The notes: generated by a model from the letters alone, not told the origin. 64,000 nt of DNA from Tetrapyrgos nigripes (GCA_013368315.1 JAACJM010000017.1:1-64000); one strand, 5' to 3'. Shown: positions 46,101 through 57,572, counted from the stretch's first letter. Numbers and translations: made by a program.

Positions 46101-47323
46101 TCCGTCTTATCTGGGTCACGTGAAAGGATTCTGGGTGTACCTCCTCGCGGGAAGGTTGGTATCACTGCTCTTTTACCTGTGTTTGGGTCCTTGATTGTGA
46201 TTGTCTGACCGCCCTCTTTAGTGTTCTCAACGCGACTTTCAGTCAGACAATCAAATGGCCGTCCAAATAAAATCTCGTAAGCTGGATTTTCAATGACATG
46301 GACTTGAAGAAGCAAGGTAATATCTCCAAGTCGAAACGGTACGTTCCTCGCTAGTCCAAGCGATTTCTCCACCTGTCTATTTGCACTCTGCATATAAATC
46401 ACAATATCTGGATCCCAAGCAATGGCAAGTTTCTCAGCCACTTGCTTTGACATCGAGACAATTTGTGAACCAGTGTCATATAGACACTCCACATTCATAC
46501 GGCCATTAACCAGTGGATAAACTGATCTTAACGCTTGTGAGTCCTTGGCTACGTATACTTGCTTCGGACTTGTACCTGGCGCTAATGATTCAAGGTACTG
46601 AAGAACAATGTCTCCCACCACTAATGATCCTTTAGGTGCCTCGGGTGCCTCAACGGCGTTGATATTAACCTCACACCGGGCATCAAGGTCATGTATTGAT
46701 AGGGCATCAGAGTCAAGGATGGTCCCATTACCGTCATCGCTACCATTATACGGTAAAAGGTCCTCCTGCATTAATTCCTCTAACTGATCATTCTTTTCAT
46801 CTTCTAGGGATATTCTTTTCATTGTAAGAGCTTGCCTAAACTCATCGCGTGCGGGTTTCGAAATTGAAAGTAGGTGCCGAGTTGATAAAGTGATCTCTGA
46901 GTCAAGTATCTTCTCAGATACGTATTGAATATCATTGGGAGCTTCTACAGGAGCTCTTGTCTTGTATGCAGGCTGCTTCCGTTTGACATCGGGTATATTA
47001 ACATCGGACTCCATCTGCACCCTCCTTCCTTCTAAAGGTACATATGTAACCTCAGGTACGTGCGTGTATGGTACTTCTGGAGTTGTGGCTGGACTGATCA
47101 TGGGATGAATGACTCTATCAACTTCGGGATCTTTGTACGAAACTCTTTTTGGCGGTTTCACAAGGTTTCCTTCTTTTTGTGGGACTTCACCATCTTTTCG
47201 TTGTTTTTGGAATTTTTCATAGTTGGGTTTTGGCTCGTTCTCAAGAGGACAGCTTGCATCAGCTTGCCGAGTGGGTCTTTTACGCCACTCCAACCCCTCT
47301 ATCCTCGAACGGACCGGAAACCC
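46094..47323 (-). CDS. protease frame of the inner element (-1 relative to gag)
   Basis: The frame is entered at the slippery site 47323-47317 and runs to TAG at 46096-46094. It holds a charged linker (QKEGNLVKPPKRVSYKDPEV), then the retropepsin-like domain with CLYDTGSQIVSMSKQVAEKL (catalytic DTGS) and YEILFGRPFDCLTESR. It is intact. It ends DPDKTDF just where the RT frame is open in -1, so RT production needs a second shift or follows a one-base loss. Confidence 0.8.
   Translation of the reverse strand, partial: GFPVRSRIEGLEWRKRPTRQADASCPLENEPKPNYEKFQKQRKDGEVPQKEGNLVKPPKRVSYKDPEVDRVIHPMISPATTPEVPYTHVPEVTYVPLEGRRVQMESDVNIPDVKRKQPAYKTRAPVEAPNDIQYVSEKILDSEITLSTRHLLSISKPARDEFRQALTMKRISLEDEKNDQLEELMQEDLLPYNGSDDGNGTILDSDALSIHDLDARCEVNINAVEAPEAPKGSLVVGDIVLQYLESLAPGTSPKQVYVAKDSQALRSVYPLVNGRMNVECLYDTGSQIVSMSKQVAEKLAIAWDPDIVIYMQSANRQVEKSLGLARNVPFRLGDITLLLQVHVIENPAYEILFGRPFDCLTESRVENTKEGGQTITIKDPNTGKRAVIPTFPRGGTPRILSRDPDKTDF
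46097..46103 (-). promoter_or_regulatory. possible second -1 frameshift site (protease to RT)
   Basis: On the minus strand GGATTTT precedes the protease stop TAG directly (GAT TTT TAG). Slipping back one base gives GGA TTT TTA and enters the RT frame. It is a less usual heptamer than GGGTTTC; a one-base deletion in the T run would look the same. Confidence 0.4.
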
Positions 47324-49065
47324 TGCTCTTCAAATCCATCTTCTTCTTCATCATCGTTCTGTTGAGCTGCACGGCGTGCCTGTGATCAAGTTTGAATATT
47401 TGCAGCCTTGATCAATCGTTCAAGTTCCGCAATCCTGGCGTCTCGCGGGTCAGGAGGTGCTTGCGTACTAATTTGTGGCATCGTAGCAACAGGAAGTACG
47501 CCTCGACTACTGTTTGATATTGACTCAAACATATTCACAGATCGCCGTTCGGCTTCCTGTCTTGAGAGTTTTTCATAGAATTTTTCGACTCTCTGCTTCT
47601 GGCTAAATTCCACGGGATATCTAGGTATTGGGGCACCATCCTTAAGGAAGATACGTCCATCTCTTTCTAATAAAAGCCCTTCGTCTATCATTTCTTGTCT
47701 GTGTGGACAATTTCGACTCATATGCCCACTACGATCGCAGAAATAGCATAACATTTCATCCAGGCTTGTGAAAATTGGTCTATTTGACGTGTTAGGTGGC
47801 GGTGTGCCACGATTTTGGGACGATGGGTATGACGACGGCTGAGAAGTTGGGGAGGATTGATGGTAAGCAGGTACATGTGCATTTTGTGGTTGCGTAGCTC
47901 TTTGGTTTGCGTTCTGAGCTTGGAGCTGCATTACATCCTTGAGGCTAGCCATAAATCCTTTCAACACTTCATCAACGGTCTCTCTAACTTCAGTCTTCAC
48001 AGATACACTACCTGAGCTAGAGGTTCGTGTATTTCTGCTTGACGTATCACCATCATTTTCTTTGTCAATCAACTGCTGACCCACTTTCAGAACTTGGGCA
48101 TATGGATACCGGTTTTCTGACGTGATGGGTGGTTCTCCAGCCGCTGGCTCTTTTCGATGAACGCTAATACAAGTTTTTATTGCATTGGCAAAATCTCAAG
48201 TCAGGCATTCCCAAATGAGGTCAGTGGTCTCTCTGTTTGTCGCATACTTGTTTTCTATGACGCGTGCCATTACAGGCTGCGCTTCTCTTTTTAGCTTTGC
48301 ATATTCATGGACATCATCAAATCCAATATTTGAAAATCTCTTCATTATTCGTCTCAATTGGTAAATTGTACCCCGATCTTCATCTGAGGTACCAGTATAA
48401 CTACGAAGGATGGATCTCTTCCAGTTTACATAGGTACCCTCTTTATAATGATCTTGGTATTTCCACTGATCTTCTATATCTTCGGTTAAGTACCTAAGTA
48501 CTTGCTTCTTTTTGTCTGCATCTGTCTCGATCTTACACTCTTCAAACAGGGATTCTATGTGTTTAAAGAACGAACGAGGATCTTCAGATGCAGCATCAAA
48601 TGTAGGTGCATCTTTTGCGCCTGGGTGCGGCATTCTCAGAGTTTCAGGCATGGATACGGGTAAGCGCTTGGGGACTGGGGTAGTTTCAGGGGTAAAATGG
48701 GCAGGATGAAGTAAAAAGGCTTGGGAGTTCGTTGGTTGTTGAATAGTAGGGGAAGAAGTGGGAGTTTGTTCATCTGTAAGTGTTCTATTCGCTTGTCCTT
48801 CTAAGTTTGCTGACACTCGGCGTTGAACACGGAGTCTCGTAGGGTCCAGAAGTAGGCCTTCCAAAGGTATAGCACCTGATATGGACACAGATCTGGTGAG
48901 AACTCCTCGTGGAACGGGATTTCCTCTTCCTCTAATAGAGCTGTTGGGTACTGTGGCTCGTCGAGAGGGAATACTACCTCGTGGGGAGTTATTGTTTCCT
49001 CTGGAACTAGCAGGACTTGAACGTGAACCTCTTCTCGATCCGCGTGGAATTTTGAATGTGTGTTT
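47299..49065 (-). pseudogene. Gag of the inner element
   Basis: An open frame from 49065 (after a TAG in CTTATAG, which could also be a splice acceptor) encodes an Arg/Ser-rich N-terminus (PRGSRRGSRSSPASSRG); no ATG occurs early, so the start is unclear. The capsid region (EDPRSFFKHIESLFEECKIE, WKYQDHYKEGTYVNWKRSIL) resembles retrotransposon Gag. A CCHC knuckle CYFCDRSGHMSRNC lies near 47720-47760. TGA codons at 48198-48196 and 47388-47386 interrupt it; after them the same frame continues through acidic QQNDDEEEDGFEEQGF to the normal stop TAG at 47301-47299. Confidence 0.85.
47317..47323 (-). promoter_or_regulatory. -1 frameshift slippery heptamer GGGTTTC (gag to protease)
   Basis: In the gag frame the minus-strand sequence reads CAG GGT TTC CGG, so the heptamer is G GGT TTC, the canonical X XXY YYZ pattern. 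After slipping back one base, GGG TTT CCG leads straight into the protease frame. The gag stop TAG is five codons downstream. Confidence 0.7.
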
Positions 49066-49168
49066 CTATAAGAAACTTTTGTATAGCTCTTTCAATCAAA
49101 TAAGCGAGTGATGAACCTCAACTCATCAAGTGCTTATCAATGGAAACCCCCTCGCGGTGGGCTCCAGA
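48889..49168 (-). other. 5' leader of the inner element with primer-site-like sequence
   Basis: Gag's Arg/Ser-rich N-terminus occupies most of this stretch. Next to the 5' LTR the minus strand reads TCTGGAGCCCACCGCGAGGG, whose TGG start, two bases from the LTR, fits a tRNA primer binding site. Confidence 0.5.
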
Positions 49169-50038
49169 TGATAGGGCTATTGAGTGTAGTAGGTAGAAAA
49201 TCAACAATACACTCTGTAAGACTCCTTAAGTTCAAAGGGGTCTCGAATGATAAGTATTGATAAATTGAGGATCAACACTCGTAAGGGATGTTCTCGAAAG
49301 GTGATTGGGTTTTTAGGGTAAGATGAGTTCAATTCTGATGGAGATTCCTCTGTAAATCACTAACTGAGATTCCTCAGTGACTCTCACTGCGATTCCGCAG
49401 GTTGGGATTCCCCAAATACAAATCAAACTCTCAAATCCACAATAAGGATATAATGAATTCTCTCTATTACCACCGTTGACGGGTCTCTAGTGTCTAACGG
49501 GGTGGGTTCTCTGTCTCTCTACATCTACATCCTACAATACTTATATACAGATGAACAATTCAATAATGTACAGGACAAATGATGGTATATAGCTGATGGC
49601 CACAACTGCTAGTCTATGTGGCTTCAACAGGCAGCATGAATCTTTTTATTTTGCGAATGCTGGCGTTCCGATATTAAAGGCGCGGCGTCAAGCCCGAACT
49701 ATGGCAAATATTTCTTATTCTCGGATTTCTTGTCTCTTTCTCTCGAGTTCATATCCCTGGTTTCTTTTCTGTTACTCTTTTTACATTCCTTGGCCGCCAC
49801 TAGATTGTTTCTTGGGTAAGGTGTCCAATGGTATCCGAGTATGTCAAAACTCAATATTCAAGGTATATTTTTAGTGCCATTCACTCATGTTTGTGACTAA
49901 CTAGCCTGGAGTGACAGCCCCGTTCTTTGGCTAGTACTGACTGAAATGTCTTACGCGGATCGACTTAGTCAGTTCAGATTCAGGTAAGTGGATTTATCAA
50001 CGCGTTTTTACAGGGGTGTACGACTTGCAGTCGTATCA
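49169..50038 (-). repeat. 5' LTR of the inner element
   Basis: 870 bp, TGATAG...GTATCA; directly followed by GTCC and then the continuation of the outer protease/RT frame. Confidence 0.95.
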
Positions 50039-52677
50039 GTCCCTGATCAGGATCAGTTTGTTGCTACCAATTTTGGACCAACCCCAAGGGGAAATGCCAT
50101 CCTAGAAGGCACAGAGTCTGAATCAACCCAGGCGATTCCTCAGGGAACACATGCACCCACAGACCAGCCCCCAGATCTGGCAACAGAAAAGGAGGAGGAA
50201 CCCCAAGTCTATTGTATTCGTGCTAATTGGGCCACAAGGTGTTCCTGGAAGAAAGCAGGGATCCTTGCTGACACTGGAGAAGAAATCTGGTGTGCTGCAG
50301 GGTTCACTTACTCGCAACAGCTGGCTGAGGAGGCAAACTGGATGAAACCAAAACAGTCATTTGAGGAGATAGTCCCTCCTCAATACCGGGATTATTCTCA
50401 GGTCTTCTCTGAAGCCGAGTCAGAACGCCTCCCCACACACAAACCCTGGGATCACGCTATTGAATTGGTACCTGGAGCACCTGCCACCCTACGAACCAAG
50501 ATCTACCCGATGTCCATCAATGAACAACAGGAGCTCGATCAATTCCTCGATGAGAATATCCATAAGGGTTATATCCAACCCTTCAAATCCCCTCTGTCCT
50601 CTCCTGTCTTCTTTGTAAAGAAGAAAGATGGGAAACTTTGGTTTGTTCAGGATTATTGACGTCTAAACGAGTACACTATTAAGAACTGCTACCCGCTTCC
50701 CCTCGTTGCTGACATAGTCAGTCGCCTTCAAGGTGCCAAGTACTTCACCAAGTTTGATGTACGTTGGGGGTATAACAATGTCTGGATCAAACAGGGGGAT
50801 GAGTGGAAGGCAGCATTTGCAACCAACTGGGGGCTTTTTGAACCTACTGTCATGTTCTTTGGATTGACAAACTCGCCAGCTACTTTCCAGGGCCTCATGA
50901 ACTCCATCTTCTCAGACTTGATTGCAGCAGGAAAGGTAGCAGTTTATCTGGATGACATCCTGATCTTCAGTGGGACTCTGGAAGAGCATCGAGAGGTGGT
51001 TCGGGAAGTGCTAGCCAGGTTGAAAAGGAATGATCTGTATCTGAGGCCAGAGAAATGCGAGTTTGAACGGGAAGAGATAGAATATCTTGGGTTGATCATC
51101 CAAGAGGGGCAAGTCCATATGGACCCTGTGAAGGTGGCAGCAGTACGACACTGGCCAGTCCCCCACAATGTCTGTGACGTCTGGGCGTTCTTAGGCTTTG
51201 CTAACTTCTATCGACGATTCATACAGAACTTTGCCGAAACTGCTGAGAGAAGTAGAGGTGTTAAAAGGACTAGAGAAGTTGAGGAAGGAGGGGTTACAAC
51301 AGCTTGCCAATGGCTTACCTGAATGGGAAGAGGATAATGGATTGGTATACCACAAGGGGCGAGTCTATGTTCCTCCAGATGAAGAGCTGCAGAAGGCAAT
51401 AGTAGAACAGTGCCACAACAAGCCATCAGCAGGACATCAAGGGCTACATGGGACACTTGACCTGGTAACCTCATACTTCTGGTGGCCCACCGTTTGCTCC
51501 TTTGTGGAGAAGTATGTTGAAGGATGTGACCAATGTGCCAGGAAGAAGCTACAGTGTCACCCACGAGCAGTAATCCAACCCTTGGATGTACCCTTAGGAC
51601 TCTGGGAAGAAGTTGGAGTTGACCTCATTACACAGCTACTGTCCTCACAAGGTTATGACGCAATCCTAGTCTGCACTGACCTCTATGGAAAACAAGTCCA
51701 CACCCTTCCCTGTACCTCTAACATCACTGCCACCGAAGTCGCCGACCTATACTACTGAGAGATTTTCTGCCTTCACAGCCTCCCACTTCGCTTTGTGTCC
51801 AATTGTGGTCCACAGTTTGCAGCCCAAGCCATGCGCTCTCTGTTAGATTGTCTCGGGATCAAGTCAAACCTTTCCTCAGGCTACCGGCCCCAGACGAATG
51901 GACAGACAGAACGAGCCAATCAGGAAGTGGAGAAATACTTGCATCTCTACACTAACTATAGGCAGGATGATTGGGTAGAGCACCTTCCTATGGCTGAGTT
52001 TGTTCTGAACTCCCGCACGCACTCTGCACATGGCTTGGCACCCTTTGAGGTGACTTATGGGTACCTTCCTCTGTTCAACATACCGGTGGGCCACTGCACA
52101 GGCATCCCAGATGTAGAAGATCAGCTTGAAGTCCTAAGACAGGTTCGAAAAGATGCAGGATCAGCATTACACCTAGCCAAGTGCCGTATGAAGGAAGGGT
52201 ACGAAAGAGGGAAATGGAAGGGACATCAGTTCAAGGTTGGAGACTATGTTTGGCTGAGTGCAGAAGACATCGACTTGAAACTTTCAAGTGACAAGTTGGG
52301 GGATCGACAGTTGGGACCATATGAGATTATGGAAAAAGTTGGAGAGTTAGACTATCAGTTAGACCTCCCTGAATCTCTTAATCATCTGCACCCAGTATTC
52401 CACGTCGACAAACTCTACCCCTACAAGGGTAATTTAGTGAATGGGCTCTTACCTGAAGAGCCAGAGCCAGTGTACTTCCGAGTATGAAGTGGACACCCTT
52501 CTGGACAGCAGGATACGATGGAGGTGACTGGAATACCTTGTCAAGTGGAAAGGGTATGACGACAACCATAACTCATGGGAGCCAGTTGCAAATCTCAAAA
52601 ATGCGAAACACAAGATCACGGGATTCCACAAGAAACACCCAGAGGCAACAAAGACTTAGGATTCATCGAGGATGATG
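50039..52677 (+). pseudogene. Pol of the outer chromovirus: RT, integrase, chromodomain; RNase H missing
   Basis: RT: FEEIVPPQYRDYSQVFSEAE, LSSPVFFVKKKDGKLWFVQD, TGA 50657-50659, NEYTIKNCYPLP, FTKFDVRWGYNNV, FFGLTNSPATFQ and VYLDDILIFSG (YLDD). After FYRRFIQNFAETA the RNase H domain is absent and the sequence jumps to the integrase spacer EVEVLKGLEKLRKEGLQQLA. Integrase: GHQGLHGTLDLVTSYFWWP with CDQCARKK; core GVDLIT, then TGA 51756-51758, RFVSNCGPQF where the second catalytic Asp is Asn, and NGQTERANQEVEKYL. Chromodomain EYLVKWKGYDDNHNSWEP follows TGA 52525-52527. Chromodomains steer such elements to heterochromatin. Confidence 0.92.
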
Positions 52678-52696
52678 AAGTGTAGGAGGGGGGTAG

Positions 52697-53097
52697 TGTC
52701 ATGACGTCTATATTTGGTACTATTTATTTCTTCTTATCTCCGTATCCTCAGATCTTTACACCATATGACTCTTGTTCCACATGCTACACACTGGACCTTT
52801 CATTTCTCCGATACAGCTTCAATACAGCTTCTTGACAGCTTCCCTTACAGCTTTCTTTACAGCTTTCCTTACAGCCTCCTTTACAGCTTTACTTTTACAT
52901 ATATAAACCCTGTCCTGACACCTGGTTCCCCATCTCGACCTCTTTGTTGTTGGGACCAGGTGTGTATTCCCCTTTTCATTACTTCTTTAAACCTTTACTG
53001 ATGGACACTATAGTTCCAGTACTTACTGCTGTCTGTTAGTCAAGTCGAGCCCGTAGCTCCTCATTATAGCTATCTAAGTGCTCGCCTCTTTGTGACA
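52697..53097 (+). repeat. 3' LTR of the outer chromovirus
   Basis: 401 bp; CATAG follows directly and matches the 5 bases before the 5' LTR. Preceded by the purine tract AGGAGGGGGG. Confidence 0.95.
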
Positions 53098-54055
53098 CAT
53101 AGAAGATGTACACGGTGCAAAAGACATCTCTCTTCCAATTTGAATTAGCCCAAAGATTCCCATTTCCTTCAAAGCCTGTCTACCAGTACAATCACTCATG
53201 ACATGTGGGACTTGTACACCAAATGCCTCAGCACAGGAGTGAATGGCTAGCTCTATATCTGTGCATCCAGCTTCATTAAGCTTGCAATAAAGAATATGAG
53301 CTTGGAGAGTATACATTCTTCCTTGCTTCATGTTCCAGATTATAATCCTATCATATTCTGCACATGCTTCATTGTGAGCAGTCTGTGTACATTCAACTTG
53401 CTTCTCAAGCACATAGATCTTCACATGGAGTTCTTGAGCCTTTTGAAGGCTATCAGACAAGGAAGCAGAGACATTGTTATGGGATGATTGGAGAGCCAAG
53501 TACTTGGAGCAAAGTTTATCAAAAAAGTTTGATTTGGTAATGGGAGAGTGTCATTTCATATGAAGATATTTCAAGAGAATGATGTTCTTTTGAGGAGATA
53601 ATGTCATTCTGAAGTTGGTTGATACATTTCTGAGCTTTCTTGTTCGCTTCTTCAGTCTTGTTCAATTGATATGTCATATTTCATTTTTCAGTCTGAGAAG
53701 TGTGGAGCTGATTGCAGAGAGAGTCTATTTCATCAGAAAGTGTTTGAATATGAGCAACGTACTCAGAAACCTCAGATTTGAGTGAAATGATTTCGTTGTT
53801 TAGACCTGATATAGTGTTGTTATGTAGAGCAATGAAGTTCTGGAGTTGTTGGATGGTTTCATTGCATTCAGCAAGTGTCTGAGTAAGAAGAGCAATCAAT
53901 GACATGTTTTTAGTAGTTCTGGAGGCTTTGGAAGACATGTTTTTTGATGGAGAGAGAGCAAGGGATGCAGTATTGCTGTTTTCCTGAGAGGCTTGCTTGT
54001 TCCTAGCATCCTGGAGTTGTTTTTGCTGTCCCAGTGAGCATTTGGTGGGTGCCAT
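53098..54055 (-). pseudogene. 5' piece of the split transposon-type gene
   Basis: ATG 54055 starts MAPTKCSLGQQKQLQDARNK; a coiled coil follows (TIQQLQNFIALHNNTISGLN, SEVSEYVAHIQTLSDEIDSL). After an intron-like gap (about 53500-53690) the next exon carries SSHNNVSASLSDSLQKAQEL, YCKLNEAGCTDIELAIHSCA and RQALKEMGIFGLIQIGREM. It stops where the chromovirus TSD begins and continues beyond it at 36621 (IGESTDGT). The coiled coil plus the short AGC...G-V..V segment and an S-DGT core match the same mushroom repeat family. Confidence 0.55.
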
Positions 54056-57000
54056 AGTGCACAAAAGTGTGTTATAGGTTGTTCAGAGTGGTTAGAAAGC
54101 AAGGGACACACCAGCCATTGGGTATGTCAATGTGTTGAGTTGGTAGAAGGTAAAGGGACAAGCCATGGGAAAAACATTTGGCAGGAATATGTTTGTTGTG
54201 TATCCCCTTCTTCATCAAAGCTTATATCCTCAACCAAAGTATTCAAAAGAGGCTAATGGATATCTAAGAACATTTTGTCCAGAAAAAATCTGAAATAACT
54301 GCTTTACATTGAGAGCCAAATCAGTACATAAGTTCCTATGTAGGTAGTTTATTACAAAAAAAAAATTGGACAAAGTAAAGAATAGCTTCCAAAAAGACTA
54401 CTAGATCAAAAAGTATGGGGATCCTTCATTTGTGGAAGGCTCTGATAGCTCAAGAGTGAGCACAAGGGTACTTTTCAGCTACCCTGGTACACAAACAAAG
54501 CCAAATATGCTGTTTTTGTCAGAGGTGACACCCACCCCCATTAATATTATTAATAGAACTCTAATAGAGTAATTCACAATCTGGCTGTGTGAACTCGCAG
54601 GCAGATCACAGCATACCTGCAGTCCTGAAAACCTCAGGCAAAATTGTCTCTAGCACCACAGGGAGAGCTGGAGTCCTCCTATCCCACTCCTCTACTTCGG
54701 AAAAGCACCTATGAATGCCCAGCTGGTGCCTCTCACTTTTATTGACCCAGCTGTCACTGCTCTTTCATCACCAGCCTCAGATGAAAGTGCAAATTGTTGG
54801 AAGCGTGCAGTTGTAGCACCATGAATACGTGTTTTGAATATGTGTTTGTGATTTTTTCATTTCTTATTTCCTTTCTTTCACCAATGGCACTGTAGATAGT
54901 ATGTATACCTACCTAAAAAAAAATCTGCACACCCTTGTCTCATATATTCTGACAGAGGTGAACTAAGGTGAGCTACTACTCTAATTACTTGTTTCTTCTA
55001 CCTGATCTTTACTTACATGCCCATACTCTTTCTTCAGTCTCTTTATTCTACTTATGTATTAGATTCTCTACTCTAGACACTTCAATAGTAATTACATAGG
55101 TGCCAACTTCTTTCAGTACATGTATGTCAATCAATAGTACTGCAGCTTCAAAATTTTCTACTAAAGACACATAGTCTTCAATGAAAGATAAAGCTAGACT
55201 ACTGGTCTTCAAAATATTTCATTGAAGAATACTGTACCATTTCAACTGAAAGTTCAGTAATGCTGATACGCTGTACAAAATCACCATATACATACTTAGA
55301 TTTTGGTCCATAATATCAGTTTTTGACGTTCTTTTAAGGGAATAAGAGAACTAGGGTGAGCCCTGAACTGCTAGTTAATACCTAGTGGGACTAGAAAACA
55401 ATGGTACAATAATATTAAGTGCTTATGGATGGAGAAACAACTCATTCTAAGTACTATGATAGATATGTATGAGTTGGAGTTATGATAGCAGACCCACCAA
55501 ATAATAAAGATAGCCTACAAAGGCTTTTGAATCCTATTATAATGGCTAGTACTACTAGCGTGATCCAAAGGGACAGTGAAGTACGAGATAGCCCCTATTC
55601 ATGGGCATAGGAACACGTAAGCAGCACAATCCTCAGCCGAAAGGTTGATCGGAGAAGACAGCGCTAAGATCGGACATGCAGACAAGCACACTAGGTCTAG
55701 ATCTATGTATTGGCAAATCCCGTAGTACTAAGACGGCTTCAAGAGAGTCTTAAGTATCTATAAAAGGTACATGTGGATAAAAGTAGGACAAAGTATATAT
55801 GTACAGGATCCCAGAGAGTTCAGCTATCCATCAGTACAGAGGGGATAGTGAACAGGCATCTCTACACAGAGATATAAGGGACAGAAGTGCTAAGTCACAG
55901 TCCATCCGAACAATCGGAATACAACCCAAATGGGTAAATCCATCAGTAAGTGTCTAGCTAGGCGTTGAAAGTGTTGAAGGATGAATAAGTATGCGAACAG
56001 GACTGCAGAAGAGCTGGACTCGTATGTAGGACTGAGTAGTAGACTGTTGGCAATGCATAGAGCACGTATAAAGCAAGATCAGATAAAAGGGAAAGGAAAA
56101 CAGAACAGAACAAAGAAACTACAAGAAAACCCTACACCCCTAGCATAAGGACGTGTACGAGGGATCTAGCAGTCATAAGTGGAGCGTTCTGAGTCATAGA
56201 TGCAATGCTTGCTAACCAGGACAGTACACAAAAACACCAGATGGCTTACAAAGAGGACTGAAGAAAGTTCCTATGAATATTTAGATAATATTGGACAGTT
56301 TCTGTATACCCTAATAAGCAAGTCTTTACTTATGAGGAAATAGGTAGAACTCGCTAACAGATTTTTCGATTTGTTTTGTATTTTCTCTACGTACCCTTTA
56401 GCGGACATCAAAAAGAAATAAGTAACTGTATAGTTGTAGCTGCGAGTAGTATAAAAGGACCAGATATTACAAGTAGTTACCCAAGCCATGTACTGTAGAG
56501 TATCAGATCTCACTAGCAATAGTAGAGGACGTGAAACACGGACTAAAGCTTCTAAACAAACTTAACTGCACTCTCTACGAGTATAAACATTGTGTTGGAG
56601 ATAATAGAGTTTAAATTGAACATTTTGTGGTTATAACTGTGATCTTTGTGTTGACCTTTTGGTCTATTAGGTGTTTGATTTTAAGGCAGTTGTGGCCTAC
56701 AAGTGTTTGATTTGGGACTCGTTGATCCCCTTGGTGTTAAACTTGTGTTTATTGTGTTGCATGCTAAGTGCTAACTTCATTGAAAAACCCCAATCAAAAG
56801 TACTTATAGTACAAATAAACTGGGAGTTTGAGTACTCTGACTACTTGGAACACTCGTCTCATTTACATTTGTATGTGGTTTTGTGTTTGGGTGTAGTTCC
56901 TAGCGCTTAATTACAAAAACCACCTATTAACACATAACAGGGGGGGTCTGAACTAACCAAAATAAATTTTTGTAACACATAACATAGGGTTCTGAACTGA

Positions 57001-57572
57001 GTTCGTAACACTTTCTATATAGGGGTATTTTTTTGCAGTCCATACAGAGACATTTCAAGGAGGGAGCAGCTGTCTTTTAACAGGTTTTGGGATGAAAATT
57101 TGGCTCTTGGCCAGTTTTCTCTCCTCAAGCAACACACTAGACCAGAGTCTGTCTGTTCACATACTGAGTAGTGATGGTTTTTGGGTGGGCCAAAAAAAGA
57201 GCAAAAGAAGTTTTTTGGTTGTATTCCTAGTAGGTACATAGATGTAACATCCTCTCTGGTGGGCAGGCCGATGGCCTGCCTTCTTGATATGGAAATATGA
57301 AATTTGTAATGCACAATAGCTTACTCTGAACTGGGTCCTGGCAAAATCAATGTGTAACACGTAACATAGGCTAAACCTTTGGTCAAAATGGTACAGTATG
57401 AAAAGCTACCATATTTGAAAGAATTCAATTGAACATAAATGACCACTAGAGCCCTCAGAATCTTCTATTGAACATGGCAAATTCTTCAATGAAAGATATA
57501 GGTTACTGGTCTTCATAATCTGGTAGATAACTTATAGGGCATGGCACCCACAGAATTTTATTCACTAATCAC
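54056..57572. other. AT-rich region; no gene recognised
   Basis: No coding motif is seen. Repeats include TAACACATAACATAGG-like sequence near 56970 and 57353 with CTGAACTG near both, and CTTCAATGAAAG blocks near 55175 and 57490. Stretch 55560-56250 differs in texture (purine-rich, few long frames) and may be an old LTR, but no partner copy is present. Confidence 0.4.

Larger units (their letters stand above)
39291..50038 (-). mobile_element. inner Ty3/gypsy retrotransposon (minus strand), TSD GTCC
   Basis: Two 870-bp LTRs (39291-40160 and 49169-50038) start TGATAG and end GTATCA; GTCC flanks both outer ends (39287-39290 and 50039-50042). gag, protease, RT-RNase H and integrase lie on the minus strand, so 49169-50038 is its 5' LTR. 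A primer-site-like TGGAGCCCACCGCGAGGG is the complement of about 49149-49166, beside the 5' LTR, and a purine tract GTGGGGGATA abuts the 3' LTR at 40161-40170. The integrase is full length; only three TGA stops break gag-pol. A spliced gene on the plus strand occupies 40650-41889. Confidence 0.95.
36622..53097 (+). mobile_element. chromovirus (Ty3/gypsy with chromodomain), TSD CATAG, carrying a nested element
   Basis: Two 401-bp LTRs (36622-37022 and 52697-53097) flank gag, protease, RT, integrase and a chromodomain in plus orientation. CATAG precedes 36622 and follows 53097. A purine tract (AGGAGGGGGG) ends just before the 3' LTR. Without the inner insertion it would be about 5.7 kb, normal for a fungal chromovirus. 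It sits in an intron region of the minus-strand transposon-type gene. Many premature stops and a deletion of RNase H show it is dead. Confidence 0.95.

Noticed and set aside
55560..56250. Old LTR or non-coding RNA gene
   Set aside because: No repeat partner, terminal TG...CA pair or fold could be established by eye.
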